From NCBI RefSeq assembly GCF_011065935.2, contig NZ_JAAMNH020000001.1, positions 3,245,001-3,309,000 on the forward strand: DNA of 64,000 nt. Direction: 5' to 3'. Origin of the DNA: Clostridium estertheticum (GTDB lineage Bacteria; Bacillota; Clostridia; Clostridiales; Clostridiaceae). The notes under the pieces were generated by a model that did not search any database, was not told the origin of the DNA, and saw only the letters and a list, made by a program, of their open reading frames with translations. The position numbers and the translations under genes were made by a program. Shown piece after piece: positions 53,352 through 61,952 of this stretch (the stretch's first letter is position 1; each line of letters begins with the position of its first letter).

Positions 53352-53829
53352 TATTTATGATTCCCCTATTGGACTAATCCATGTGGTTGTGGATGAGATA
53401 GGTGTTAAAAAAGTAGAAATTTTCGAAGAAGATTGGAAGGAATACAAGAGCAAGCATGAATTTATTCAGAAAGATGTGGAGCTATGTAATGAAGTTATAG
53501 TTCAGCTAGATGAATATTTCAAAGGAAAAAGGAAAAATTTTAATATACCATTATCTATAGAAGGTACGCAGTTCAGAAAAAAAGTATGGAAAGCCCTTCA
53601 AGATATTCCTTACGGCGAAACACGTAATTATCTTCAGATTGCAGAATCCATAGGAAACCCTAAGGCTGTAAGGGCAGTAGGTCAAGCTAATAAATTTAAT
53701 CAATTACCTATAATTATACCTTGTCACAGAGTTATTGGTAAAACTGGCAATCTGGTAGGTTTTGCAGGTAATAGAACACCTACACAAAAACTACTATTGC
53801 AGATAGAAGGGGTAAATGTTGATAAATGA
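53335..53829 (+). CDS. ogt: Methylated-DNA-protein-cysteine methyltransferase
   Basis: This 164-residue suicide repair protein moves the methyl group of O6-methylguanine to its own Cys. The active site IIPCHRVIG, the DNA-binding TQFRKKVWKALQDIPYGETR with the Arg finger region, and NPKAVRAVGQANKFNQLP are all present. The start is GTG 53335, 6 bases after GAGGTGG. A 21-codon frame with a strong ribosome binding site overlaps its start. It is divergent to the radical SAM/DUF4130 pair. Confidence 0.95.
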   Translation: MKIGYDIYDSPIGLIHVVVDEIGVKKVEIFEEDWKEYKSKHEFIQKDVELCNEVIVQLDEYFKGKRKNFNIPLSIEGTQFRKKVWKALQDIPYGETRNYLQIAESIGNPKAVRAVGQANKFNQLPIIIPCHRVIGKTGNLVGFAGNRTPTQKLLLQIEGVNVDK

Positions 53830-53869
53830 TTTTATACTCGTATCGCTTAATAGCATTTTAGAAAGAAAT

Positions 53870-53891
53870 CCCCCATTTTTACAAGTGGGGG
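53870..53891 (-). terminator. Intrinsic terminator of the 68-aa gene
   Basis: CCCCCA (53870-53875 region) pairs with TGGGGG (53886-53891); on the minus strand TTTCTTTC follows. It may also act on ogt from the other side. Confidence 0.6.
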
Positions 53892-53919
53892 AAAGCTATT
53901 GTTTAACCTTTAAACATTT

Positions 53920-54126
53920 CTAATCTAGAATTTTTATTAGATACAAGCCATAATCTAAAATACTTTGTTCGCAACTAAATTTAACACCCTCATCAATAAA
54001 TTCAAAGCATACGTCTCTTGTACTATTTATATCAAATAGACACTTTCCTTTTTCATCTAAGGATTTTACAGCATCCTCATGAATTCCTTCCCGCAATAGA
54101 TTGACCTTAACTTTACTATTCAACAT
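53920..54126 (-). CDS. Hypothetical protein (68 aa)
   Basis: An unrecognised 68-residue soluble protein with three Cys and many acidic residues (DEKGKCLFDINSTRDVCFEF). GAGGAAGG lies 7 bases before ATG 54126, which supports expression. It has no membrane segment. It stands alone between ogt and the RNase Z gene with its own terminator. Confidence 0.6.
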   Translation of the reverse strand: MLNSKVKVNLLREGIHEDAVKSLDEKGKCLFDINSTRDVCFEFIDEGVKFSCEQSILDYGLYLIKILD

Positions 54127-54226
54127 GTCTGCACCTTCCTCTCTATATTATAAAATCCTCTTGATAACTCACCAAAAACACTGTTGTATTTACTCTATAT
54201 ATAGTATCATAGACTTTCTGTTTTTT

Positions 54227-55171
54227 CTAATCTTTAAAAGAAATTGTCTTTACAAGTCTATCAAAGCCAATAATAGTGTTTTTGAAAATGCTCTCTGCTC
54301 TATTTTTATATTCTTCAGGGATATTCATAGAGGGACTAAAATGTGTCAATAGGAGTTCTAGCACTTCACCCTCCAAAGCAAGCTGTGCTGCCTCGCTAAA
54401 GGTCATATGTTTGTTCTTTATGGCTTTTTCAATATCATTTTCATTACCATAGGTTCCCTCACAAATAAACAAGTCACTTTCTTTAATAAAAGTCGCTATT
54501 TCAGGTATTGGTCTTGTGTCCGTGGTGAAACTAAGCTTTATACCGGTTCTTTCTTTTCCTAGCACCATTCTGGGCAAATATGTTTTTTCATGATGGATTA
54601 TAGTCTCATTTTTTTGAAGTCTATTCCAAAACATTCTTGGTATTTCATTTATAGTTGCACTTTTTACATCAAATTTTGGTTTTCTCCTAAAATAAAAGCT
54701 ATAACCCAAACAATTAGTTGAGTGTTCAAGTTCCAGTGTTGAAATTACTAAATCATGATCTTCGCACACTGAAGGACTAATACTATTTTTTAAAGTTTGT
54801 ACTTTCAGTGGTTCCTGTGGATTTTCTATAATATTAAGCTCGTAAGGAAGGTAAGGTGCTGCAACCCTCAGACCCTTCACAATATCAGTAATACCTTTGG
54901 GGCCAATTATTGTAATGGGTTCAGTTCTACCGCTGTTACCAATTGTGGCAAGAATACCTGGCAGTCCAACAATGTGATCCGCATGTCCATGGGTTATACA
55001 AATTATATCTATTGATTTAAATCCCCAGCCAAGTATTTTCATGGATACCTGGGTACCTTCACCACAATCAAGCAGTATCTTTCTCCCGTTATAGTTTATG
55101 AGAAGAGAAGATAGGTACCTTTCAGGAATAGGCATTCCTCCTCCACATCCTAGTAGAGCTATATCAACCAA
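54227..55171 (-). CDS. rnz: Ribonuclease Z
   Basis: The 314-residue metallo-beta-lactamase-fold nuclease trims 3' trailers of tRNA precursors that lack encoded CCA. Motifs seen: LLGCGGGMPIPERYLSS, LLDCGEGTQ, the zinc motif THGHADHIVGLPG, FTTDTRP with the bridging Asp, CEGTYG, and THFSP. Length suits the RNase Z/ElaC group. It ends 100 bases before the small 68-aa gene on the same strand; GAGGTGA precedes ATG 55171. Confidence 0.92.
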   Translation of the reverse strand: MVDIALLGCGGGMPIPERYLSSLLINYNGRKILLDCGEGTQVSMKILGWGFKSIDIICITHGHADHIVGLPGILATIGNSGRTEPITIIGPKGITDIVKGLRVAAPYLPYELNIIENPQEPLKVQTLKNSISPSVCEDHDLVISTLELEHSTNCLGYSFYFRRKPKFDVKSATINEIPRMFWNRLQKNETIIHHEKTYLPRMVLGKERTGIKLSFTTDTRPIPEIATFIKESDLFICEGTYGNENDIEKAIKNKHMTFSEAAQLALEGEVLELLLTHFSPSMNIPEEYKNRAESIFKNTIIGFDRLVKTISFKD

Positions 55172-55325
55172 TTAAATCACCTCATCTATAATTTTGTTAA
55201 ATCCATTGTACATCTACCTGGAGTACATATCTATAGATTAAACTACACAACAATGTTTTATACACAAAAGAAAATTTTATTTAACTAGTTCCCTGCATAT
55301 TTTAGATTGTTGCTTATTTATTTTC

Positions 55326-55430
55326 TTAATTTAAAACTGTTTCTTCAGCAATCTGCTGCAAAAACTTTGCTTCCTCATTAGATAATCCTGATGTATAACT
55401 TAAAATACATCTACTAAAAATCCCTAAGGT
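55326..55430 (-). pseudogene. Possible C-terminal gene remnant
   Basis: A 34-codon open stretch without start codon ends at TAA 55326 and reads like protein (SYTSGLSNEEAKFLQQIAEE). It lies just past the hairpin after the PLP enzyme gene. It has no ribosome binding site and no continuation upstream, so it may be the tail of a deleted gene. I do not recognise the family. The rest of 55172-55494 shows only this and the hairpin. Confidence 0.3.
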
Positions 55431-55436
55431 GGCTAA

Positions 55437-55492
55437 TTAACGATTTAGAAGGCTAAACAATTATTAATTGTTTAGCCTTCTAAAGTCGTTAA
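55437..55492. terminator. Long perfect-type hairpin after the PLP enzyme gene
   Basis: TTAACGA-TTTAGAAGGCTAAACAAT (55437-55460) pairs with the complementary arm ending TCGTTAA at 55492, a stem of about 24 bp. It ends almost exactly at the coding stop. A T-run is lacking on both sides, so it may be a terminator of unusual kind or an mRNA 3' stabiliser. Confidence 0.6.
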
Positions 55493-55494
55493 AG

Positions 55495-56631
55495 TTATAT
55501 TTCTAATGCTTTTATTAAATCTTCCATTATATCATCAACATTTTCGACCCCTACTGATAATCTTATTAAATTATCAGTTATTCCAATTTCTTGTCTCATA
55601 ACAGAAGGAATTGCAGCATGTGTCATAGTAGCTGGATGGCAAATTAACGACTCCACCCCTCCTAAACTTTCTCCAAAAGTTATTAACTCTAAGTTACCTA
55701 GGAATTCTTTATAATCATACCCTTCTTTTATAAGAAAAGAAATAATACCGCCATAGCCTTTAGCTTGTTTTGATTGTATTTTGTGTCCTGGGTGATCTTC
55801 AAACCCTGGATAATATACTTTTTCTACTTCTTTTCTATCTTTTAAAAACTTTGCAATAACCATTGCGTTTGAATTGTGCCTATCCATTCTTAAAGCTAGT
55901 GTTTTAATACCTCTAATCAATAAAAAGGAATCAAATGGAGACAAAATTCCCCCTGTTGAATTTTGTATAAAACCTATTTTTTCAGCTAGTTCCTTATTAT
56001 TCACTACCACAAGACCAGCAATTAAATCACTGTGTCCGCCCAGATATTTTGTGGCACTGTGAATAACTATATCTGCACCAAGGGTAATAGGTTTTTGTAG
56101 GTACGGTGTCATAAACGTATTGTCAACAATAGTGATTAAATTATTTTTCTTTGCTATTTTTGCAACCTCTTCAATATCAGTAATACCCATTAATGGATTG
56201 GTTGGAGTTTCTATAAAAATAGCCTTTACATTGTTATCTATATTATTTTTCAGCTCTTCTATATTTGATGAATTAAATACACTATAATGTATACCAAAGT
56301 TACTAAAGTATTTATCTAAAACTCTAAATGTTCCACCATAAATATTATTTGATATAAGAATTTTATCTCCCGTTTTAAATAATGATAGTACTGCGGTGGT
56401 AGCCGCCATACCTGAACCAAAAGCAAACCCAGCATGTCCTTGCTCAAGTTCTGCAATAAGTTTTTCGAGTGCTGCTCTTGTAGGATTCCCTGATCTTGAA
56501 TACTCATAAGCATTATCAGCATCAAACTTGCCTTTTTTAAAGGTAGATGTTTGGTAAATAGGTACATTTACTGCTCCAGTACTAACATCACCATCTATTC
56601 CGCCATGTATTAATAATGATTCAAATTTCAT
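55495..56631 (-). CDS. Cys/Met-metabolism PLP enzyme (cystathionine gamma-lyase/synthase-like)
   Basis: This 378-residue enzyme belongs to the Cys/Met metabolism PLP family. VPIYQTSTFKKGKF, YEYSRSGNPTRAALE, AFGSGMAA, IETPTNP and SATKYLGGHSD (Schiff-base Lys) are classical. It is the last gene of a transcript that starts with a cystine-type ABC importer, 28 bases after the ATPase gene, so it most likely cleaves cystathionine, cystine or methionine, or makes cystathionine from O-acetylhomoserine. Sequence alone does not separate these activities. Confidence 0.9.
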   Translation of the reverse strand: MKFESLLIHGGIDGDVSTGAVNVPIYQTSTFKKGKFDADNAYEYSRSGNPTRAALEKLIAELEQGHAGFAFGSGMAATTAVLSLFKTGDKILISNNIYGGTFRVLDKYFSNFGIHYSVFNSSNIEELKNNIDNNVKAIFIETPTNPLMGITDIEEVAKIAKKNNLITIVDNTFMTPYLQKPITLGADIVIHSATKYLGGHSDLIAGLVVVNNKELAEKIGFIQNSTGGILSPFDSFLLIRGIKTLALRMDRHNSNAMVIAKFLKDRKEVEKVYYPGFEDHPGHKIQSKQAKGYGGIISFLIKEGYDYKEFLGNLELITFGESLGGVESLICHPATMTHAAIPSVMRQEIGITDNLIRLSVGVENVDDIMEDLIKALEI

Positions 56632-56659
56632 ATCTTTTCCTCCTCAAATATTCTATTAC

Positions 56660-57403
56660 TTAATCCGAAACTAAGCTTAAAAATTGTTTAATTCGTGCGT
56701 TAGTTGTGTCACTTAATAATTGCTCAGGTGTTCCCTTATCAATAATAAGTCCGTTATCCATAAATATTATATTGTCGCCTACTTCTCTTGCAAAACCCAT
56801 ATTATGAGTAACAACTACCATGGTCATCCCTTCAAGAGAAAGCTCCTTCATAACCTTAAGCACCTCTGCTGCAAGCTCTGGATCCAGTGCGGAGGTTGGC
56901 TCATCAAACAGAAGAACTAATGGTTCTATAGCCATAGCGCGAGCTATAGCAACACGTTGTTGTTGTCCTCCGGAAAGTTCATGAGGATAACTATCGAACT
57001 TTTCTGAAAGTCCAACCTTCTCGAGTAGGCTAAGAGCCTTATCGCGCGCTTCCTTCTTAGATTGCTTAAGTACAGTAATAAGACCTTCCATAATGTTTTC
57101 AGAAGCGGTCTGGTGAGGAAACAAATGAAAGCCTTGAAACACCATTCCTGTTTTCTTACGTAGTGTTAATATTTCTTTTTCAGATGGATTTTTATTTCCA
57201 CCGAACGTAAGCTTACTATCTCCAATACTTATGCTTCCACTGTTAGGCAGCTCTAATAAATTCATACACCTTAAAAGGGTTGTTTTACCTGAACCGGAAG
57301 GTCCTATTACTATTGTTGTTTCACCCTTGGCAATTTGTAAATCTATACCTTTTAAAATTTCATTATCTCCAAAGCTTTTGTGCAAATCCTTTATATTAAT
57401 CAT
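56660..57403 (-). CDS. Polar amino acid (cystine-type) ABC transporter ATPase
   Basis: The 247-residue ATPase has GPSGSGKTTLLRCMNLLE (Walker A), VFQGFHLFPHQTASENI (Q-loop), LSGGQQQRVAIARAMA, LLFDEPTSALDPEL and VTHNMGFAREV, the usual polar-amino-acid transporter pattern. ATG 57403 (MINIKD) follows TTGGAGGAA. It works with the permease and binding protein encoded just upstream; the sulfur enzyme downstream points to cystine or another sulfur amino acid as substrate. Confidence 0.94.
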   Translation of the reverse strand: MINIKDLHKSFGDNEILKGIDLQIAKGETTIVIGPSGSGKTTLLRCMNLLELPNSGSISIGDSKLTFGGNKNPSEKEILTLRKKTGMVFQGFHLFPHQTASENIMEGLITVLKQSKKEARDKALSLLEKVGLSEKFDSYPHELSGGQQQRVAIARAMAIEPLVLLFDEPTSALDPELAAEVLKVMKELSLEGMTMVVVTHNMGFAREVGDNIIFMDNGLIIDKGTPEQLLSDTTNARIKQFLSLVSD

Positions 57404-57416
57404 GAATTTCCTCCAA

Positions 57417-58100
57417 TTATCTAGCCACATATCTTTCAAGTTTTTTCTCTATATTCTTTTGAAGTGAGGATAGTATAGTACAAAATATTAGATATATAAA
57501 TGCTGCTTCACAGTACAACACAAGCGGTTCATATGTTGCTGCAGTTATTCTTTGAGCAATTTGAAACATTTCAGTTAAAGTAATTGCAGCAGCCAGTGAT
57601 GTATCTTTTACAAGACTTATAAAGGAATTTGAAAGCGGTGGTACAGATACCCTAGCTGCCTGTGGCAAAATTATGCGGAGCAATGCTTGTGTACGTGTCA
57701 TACCAATGGAGGATGCTGCCTCCCACTGACCCTTAGGTATAGATAGAATCGCAGCTCTAATTACTTCTGAATTATAAGCTCCCACATTTAGTGTAAAGCC
57801 TATAATTGCTGCGGGTAGTGCTCCTATTGTTATGCCAGCCGCTGGTAATCCATAAAATATTATAAATAACTGTACGAGAAGAGGTGTCCCTCTTATTATC
57901 CAAACATAAAAACTTGATATTAAAACTAATGATTTATATTTTGATATACGTGCAAGAGCCGTCGCCATAGCTAGCATTGAACCAAGTATGAAAGAAACTA
58001 TTGCTAGTGGAATTGTAAACTCCACACCTGCTATTAATAAAGGAAAGAAAGAATCTTTAACTATGCCTAATATTCTTATTGTTTCTGCATCAAAATTCAT
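57417..58100 (-). CDS. Polar amino acid ABC transporter permease
   Basis: This 227-residue membrane protein has five or six membrane segments, the N-terminal LLIAGVEFTIPLAIVSFILG helix of the His/Glu/Gln/Cys permease family, and the EAA loop (EAASSIGMTRTQALLRIILPQAARVSVPPL). It is 12 bases after the binding-protein gene and 13 before the ATPase gene. AAGGAG precedes ATG 58100. One permease is enough for a homodimeric transporter. Confidence 0.93.
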   Translation of the reverse strand: MNFDAETIRILGIVKDSFFPLLIAGVEFTIPLAIVSFILGSMLAMATALARISKYKSLVLISSFYVWIIRGTPLLVQLFIIFYGLPAAGITIGALPAAIIGFTLNVGAYNSEVIRAAILSIPKGQWEAASSIGMTRTQALLRIILPQAARVSVPPLSNSFISLVKDTSLAAAITLTEMFQIAQRITAATYEPLVLYCEAAFIYLIFCTILSSLQKNIEKKLERYVAR

Positions 58101-58112
58101 CTGATCTCCTTA

Positions 58113-58910
58113 TTATTTTGATACATCAGTACCAAACCACTTTTTCGATATTTTTGAATAAGTACCATCTGCTTTCATATCAGTAAGTGCTTTATTAGTT
58201 GCATCTACTAATTCTTTGTTTCCCTTATTAAACATAATTGCACTTGGTTGCGCATTTCCTTCTTCATCAACAACTTTTATAGCAAGGTTTGGCTTTTGCT
58301 TTTTAATATCAAGGTAAGATAAACTATCATTAACTGTGGCATCTACTCTTTTAGAAGCTAAAAGGTCAATTGATTGATTAAAACTGTCAACTGGTTGGAG
58401 CAGCGCTCCATTAGCTTCTGCAATTTTAGCTAAGTTACTAGTTAAGGATTGAGCAGATTTCTTGCCCTTTAAATCTGCAAACTTTTTAATAGTATTATCA
58501 GAACTATTTACTATAAGTACTGCTTTTGAAACTATATACGGATTTGAAAAATCATATTTCAATTGTCTATCTGGTTTAATTCCAACTTGATTTACTATCA
58601 TGTCAAATCTCTTTGCATCAAGCCCTGCAAAAATACCATCCCACTTTGTTTCCACAAATTCTGGTTTTACCCCAAGACGCTTAGATACTTCCTCTGCAAT
58701 TTCAACATCAAATCCAGTTAACTTTCCTGTCTTATCATGGAAAGTATATGGTGCATAGGTACCTTCAGTACCAATTCGTATTTTTCCTTCACTCTTTATT
58801 TTTGATAATAGATCTTTTGATCCAGTATTCTTATTGCTGCTTGTCCCACATCCTACAAGTCCTACCGATGCTATTAATAAAGTACTAATTAGTATAGATA
58901 ATTTTTTCAT
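58113..58910 (-). CDS. Amino acid (cystine-type) ABC substrate-binding lipoprotein
   Basis: A 265-residue lipoprotein with lipobox LVGC (Cys at 21) and a family 3 solute-binding domain: IRIGTEGTYAPYTFHDKTGKLTGFDVEIAEEV is the classical N-terminal signature, followed by WDGIFAGLDAKRFDMIVNQVG and the hinge region NPYIVSKAVLIV. In cystine transporters (TcyA/FliY) these segments look very similar. GGAGGAC precedes ATG 58910. It heads the four-gene sulfur-amino-acid operon and has a strong promoter with a palindrome at the transcription start. Confidence 0.92.
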   Translation of the reverse strand: MKKLSILISTLLIASVGLVGCGTSSNKNTGSKDLLSKIKSEGKIRIGTEGTYAPYTFHDKTGKLTGFDVEIAEEVSKRLGVKPEFVETKWDGIFAGLDAKRFDMIVNQVGIKPDRQLKYDFSNPYIVSKAVLIVNSSDNTIKKFADLKGKKSAQSLTSNLAKIAEANGALLQPVDSFNQSIDLLASKRVDATVNDSLSYLDIKKQKPNLAIKVVDEEGNAQPSAIMFNKGNKELVDATNKALTDMKADGTYSKISKKWFGTDVSK

Positions 58911-58926
58911 TTGTTGTCCTCCTAGT

Positions 58927-58987
58927 ATTCCTACCGATTTAGTAAGGTATTGTTAATATAATACCACAAGTCTTCTTTTATTGTCAA
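58927..58987 (-). promoter_or_regulatory. Promoter and candidate operator of the cystine operon
   Basis: On the minus strand TTGACA (58987-58982), an 18-base spacer and TATTAT (58963-58958) make a strong sigma-A promoter. Just downstream, over the expected start of transcription, 58950-58927 is an imperfect palindrome of form AT-CCT...AGG-AT. Its place suggests a repressor site; CymR, which controls cysteine genes in Firmicutes, is a guess only. Confidence 0.7.
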
Positions 58988-59072
58988 TATAGATTTTTAT
59001 TTTATAAACATTCCTTATTACTATAATAGAGCATTTTTATGTAGTTAATATGAAGAAAGTAACTAAGAGAAA

Positions 59073-59105
59073 ACTTCAGAGGGAGTCTAAATGTCCTTCT
59101 GAAGT
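59073..59105 (-). terminator. Intrinsic terminator of the 84-aa gene
   Basis: ACTTCAGA-GGA and TCC-TCTGAAGT (59073-59084 with 59094-59105) form a 12-bp stem with one mismatch, followed on the minus strand by TTTTCTCTT. Confidence 0.75.
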
Positions 59106-59154
59106 CATTAACATTGCATCTTCGATGATGATGAACAACCTCTTCGATAATAAA

Positions 59155-59409
59155 TTAACTTTTCTCTACACGCTCAATATATTCAATATTTTCCATTTCA
59201 GAAAGTGCATCTTGTACTGATGTATCATCTACAATTCTTCCAGTAAGAATTAGCCCCCTATTTATATCTTCATCCCACTCAAAGTCAGTCATAACACTAT
59301 CTATGCCTAGATTTTCAGCCATATCCTTTGCGCTAATAGTATCACCTTTGTAATTATCAATACCCTCTTCTGTAATAGTAATTTCATAAATTGTATTTTT
59401 AATTGGCAT
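59155..59409 (-). CDS. Hypothetical acidic protein (84 aa)
   Basis: The 84-residue product is acidic and soluble, with no signal or membrane segment, and begins MPIKNTIYEITITEEGIDNY. Its pattern of strands with a helix (AKDMAENLG) suggests a small alpha/beta domain. I do not recognise a family. GGAGGAAT lies 6 bases before ATG 59409, and a terminator follows, so it is an independent small transcript. Confidence 0.65.
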   Translation of the reverse strand: MPIKNTIYEITITEEGIDNYKGDTISAKDMAENLGIDSVMTDFEWDEDINRGLILTGRIVDDTSVQDALSEMENIEYIERVEKS

Positions 59410-59507
59410 TTTTTATTCCTCCATAAACCATAGTTTAATATGTTTTATCATACTAAATATAATATTCTACAAAAGTCTTAAAATATCCATCTATTTTTGC
59501 ATGTAAG

Positions 59508-59535
59508 AAAAGAGCCCATTTCTAAGCTCTTGAAT
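59508..59535 (-). terminator. Intrinsic terminator of the ugd transcript
   Basis: A 6-bp GAGC/GCTC-centred stem (59510-59515 with 59526-59531) is followed on the minus strand by TTTTCTTAC. Confidence 0.65.
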
Positions 59536-59557
59536 ACTCTTCTCAAATAAAATTTTA

Positions 59558-59671
59558 TTATAATTTATTTGTTTTTTCATTTATGTAAATATCAAGTGCC
59601 TTTATTCCTCTGTGAGCAAGCTTAACAAATAATATAAACCCATAAATGCTAATGCCTATCATACCTAACAT
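59558..59671 (-). CDS. Small single-pass membrane protein (37 aa or slightly longer)
   Basis: Directly after ugd, a frame open from inside the ugd stop region reads MLGMIGISIYGFILFVKLA (one membrane helix) and then a charged tail HRGIKALDIYINEKTNKL. GAGGAA lies 17 bases before the ATG at 59671; a non-standard ATT start nearer to it would extend the protein by several residues (IVF). The amphipathic, clearly protein-like tail argues for a real gene cotranscribed with ugd. Function is unknown. Confidence 0.5.
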   Translation of the reverse strand: MLGMIGISIYGFILFVKLAHRGIKALDIYINEKTNKL

Positions 59672-59691
59672 AAAAACAATAGACTGTTCCT

Positions 59692-60858
59692 CTAATCTAC
59701 CCCAAATAAATCCCGAGTATAAACCTTCTCCTCCACATCAATCAAATCCTTAGAGAGCCTATTTGACAAAATAACATCCGACATTCTCTTAAATTCCTCT
59801 AAATCTTTTATCAATTTAGAATTATAAAAGTAATCTTCTTCTAATGCCGGCTCATGTACTACTACTTCAATTCCTTTTGCTTTGATTCTTTTCATGATGC
59901 CTTGTATTGAGGATGCTCTGAAATTATCAGAATTTGTTTTCATGGTTAATCTGTAAATACCTACAACATTTGGTTTTTTAGCTATTACCATATCAGCTAT
60001 ATGATCTTTTCTTGTTCTGTTAGCGTCTACTATAGCACCTATAATATTATTAGGTATATCTTCATAATTTGCTCTTAATTGTTTTGTATCTTTAGGAAGG
60101 CAATAGCCACCATATCCAAAGGAAGGATTATTGTAATGGTTCCCTATTCTTGGGTCCAAACATACACCTTCAATAATTTGTTTTGTGTCTAGTCCTCTTA
60201 TTTCTGCATAAGTATCAAGTTCATTAAAATAGGCTACCCTCAGTGCCAAATAGGTATTAGAAAACAGTTTTACAGCTTCAGCCTCGGTGGAATTTGTATA
60301 TAAGACCGGTATATCTTTTTTAATTGCTCCTTCTACTAAAAGGCTTGCAAATTTTTCAGCTCGTTCTGATTTTTCTCCTACTATAATCCTTGATGGGTAT
60401 AGATTATCATATAGTGCTTTGCCTTCTCTTAAGAACTCTGGTGCAAAGATAATATTATTTGTTTCAAACATTTTGTTTACCTTTTCTGTATAGCCTACAG
60501 GAACAGTTGACTTGATTACTATTGTAACATCTATATTGATGGCCAATACATTTGCAATTACGGCTTCCACAGATCTGGTATTAAAATGATTTTTTTCTGG
60601 ATCATAATTGGTTGGTGTTGCTATGATAACAAATTCAGCCTCTGAATAAGCCTTGTAGGAATCTGTAGTTGCTTTTAAATTCAACTCTTCATTTGATAGA
60701 TATTCCTCAATCTCAACATCCGCGATAGGAGATTTTTTATTATTGATCAGATCTACTTTTTCCTGAATAACATCAAGCGCTGTTACTTCATGATGCTGAG
60801 CCAGTAATATTGCATTTGATAATCCTACATAACCAATCCCTGCTATTGTAATTTTCAT
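59692..60858 (-). CDS. ugd: UDP-glucose 6-dehydrogenase
   Basis: The 388-residue enzyme oxidises UDP-glucose to UDP-glucuronate with NAD+. N-terminal GIGYVGLSNAILLAQ, the STVPVGYT segment, APEFLREG, the catalytic Cys region NPSFGYGGYCLPKD and NTYLALRVAYFNELD are diagnostic. Length is typical of the shorter, E. coli-like Ugd. ATG 60858 is 7 bases after AGGGTG; a TTG at 60864 is too close. It follows the uronate epimerase gene in a second polysaccharide locus that continues past the right edge. Confidence 0.95.
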   Translation of the reverse strand: MKITIAGIGYVGLSNAILLAQHHEVTALDVIQEKVDLINNKKSPIADVEIEEYLSNEELNLKATTDSYKAYSEAEFVIIATPTNYDPEKNHFNTRSVEAVIANVLAINIDVTIVIKSTVPVGYTEKVNKMFETNNIIFAPEFLREGKALYDNLYPSRIIVGEKSERAEKFASLLVEGAIKKDIPVLYTNSTEAEAVKLFSNTYLALRVAYFNELDTYAEIRGLDTKQIIEGVCLDPRIGNHYNNPSFGYGGYCLPKDTKQLRANYEDIPNNIIGAIVDANRTRKDHIADMVIAKKPNVVGIYRLTMKTNSDNFRASSIQGIMKRIKAKGIEVVVHEPALEEDYFYNSKLIKDLEEFKRMSDVILSNRLSKDLIDVEEKVYTRDLFGVD

Positions 60859-60884
60859 TTTCAATCACCCTTTTCCTATCAAAT

Positions 60885-61916
60885 TTATATCTTATAAAAA
60901 TCTTTATACCAATCTACAAACTTTCCTAATCCACTTTCAATGCTTGTACTAGGTTTAAAGTTAATGTCCCTTTCCAAATCCGACACATCTGCATAAGTTC
61001 TAAGCACATCACCTGTTTGCATTTTCATATATATTTTTTCTGCTTTTTTACCTAGTTTATCTTCTATAACTGAGATGAATTTTTCTAATTGTACCGGCTG
61101 ATTATTACCAATATTATAAATTTTATAAGGTGCAAAGCTACTGCTTAAATCATCTTTAGTTTCATCATAATCAGGTTTACCCCTGGGAGCTAAGGGTATC
61201 AGTTTATATATCCCTTCTACAATATCATCAACATAGGTGAAATCTCTCTCCATTTTCCCATGGTTGAAGACTTTAATTGGCTGGCCACTGAGAATTGCAT
61301 CTGTAAATAAAAAATATGCCATGTCTGGTCTTCCCCAGGGACCATATACAGTAAAAAATCTCAAACCCGTTGTTGGGATTTTATAGAGCTCACTGTATGC
61401 ATGGGCAAGTAGCTCATTTGATTTTTTAGTTGCAGCATACAGACTCACGGGGTGATCTACATTGTGGTTAGTAGAAAAAGGTGCTTCCTTGTTTCCACCA
61501 TAAACTGAACTTGAAGATGCGTACAGTAAATGTTTTACCGGGTTATTTCTGCAGGCCTCAAGTATATTTACAAAGCCAATAAGATTGGAATCCACATAAG
61601 CATATGGATTTGTAATACTGTATCTTACTCCAGCCTGAGCAGCTAAATTAATAACGTAATCAAATTTATGGCTGTTAAATAAATCATCTATAGCTTCTTT
61701 ATCCTTTAAATCTATTTTATAAAAACTAAAGTTCTCATGCTTTTTTAATAAAGCTAGTCTTCCTTCTTTAAGTGCTACGTCATAGTAATCGTTCATATTA
61801 TCTATTCCTATAACTTGATATTCTTTTCCAATTAATAGTGTAGAGAGATGATACCCTATAAACCCTGCGGCTCCTGTAATTAAAACCTTCAAATTTTTAT
61901 TACTATTTGTATCCAT
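60885..61916 (-). CDS. UDP-glucuronate 4-epimerase-like NAD-dependent epimerase
   Basis: This 343-residue extended SDR starts with LITGAAGFIGYHLS, and carries AAQAGVRYSITNPYAYVDSN, SSSSVYGGN, the YAATKKSNELLAHAYS catalytic Tyr/Lys motif, and FFTVYGPWGRPDMA, the pattern of UDP-glucuronate 4-epimerases of capsule loci. It would convert UDP-glucuronate, made by the adjacent ugd product, to UDP-galacturonate. AAAGGAG precedes ATG 61916. The neighbouring flippase and glycosyltransferase support a uronic-acid-containing polymer. Confidence 0.9.
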   Translation of the reverse strand: MDTNSNKNLKVLITGAAGFIGYHLSTLLIGKEYQVIGIDNMNDYYDVALKEGRLALLKKHENFSFYKIDLKDKEAIDDLFNSHKFDYVINLAAQAGVRYSITNPYAYVDSNLIGFVNILEACRNNPVKHLLYASSSSVYGGNKEAPFSTNHNVDHPVSLYAATKKSNELLAHAYSELYKIPTTGLRFFTVYGPWGRPDMAYFLFTDAILSGQPIKVFNHGKMERDFTYVDDIVEGIYKLIPLAPRGKPDYDETKDDLSSSFAPYKIYNIGNNQPVQLEKFISVIEDKLGKKAEKIYMKMQTGDVLRTYADVSDLERDINFKPSTSIESGLGKFVDWYKDFYKI

Positions 61917-61952
61917 AAATAACTCCTTTATACTTCTTATTTTTACATTTTA

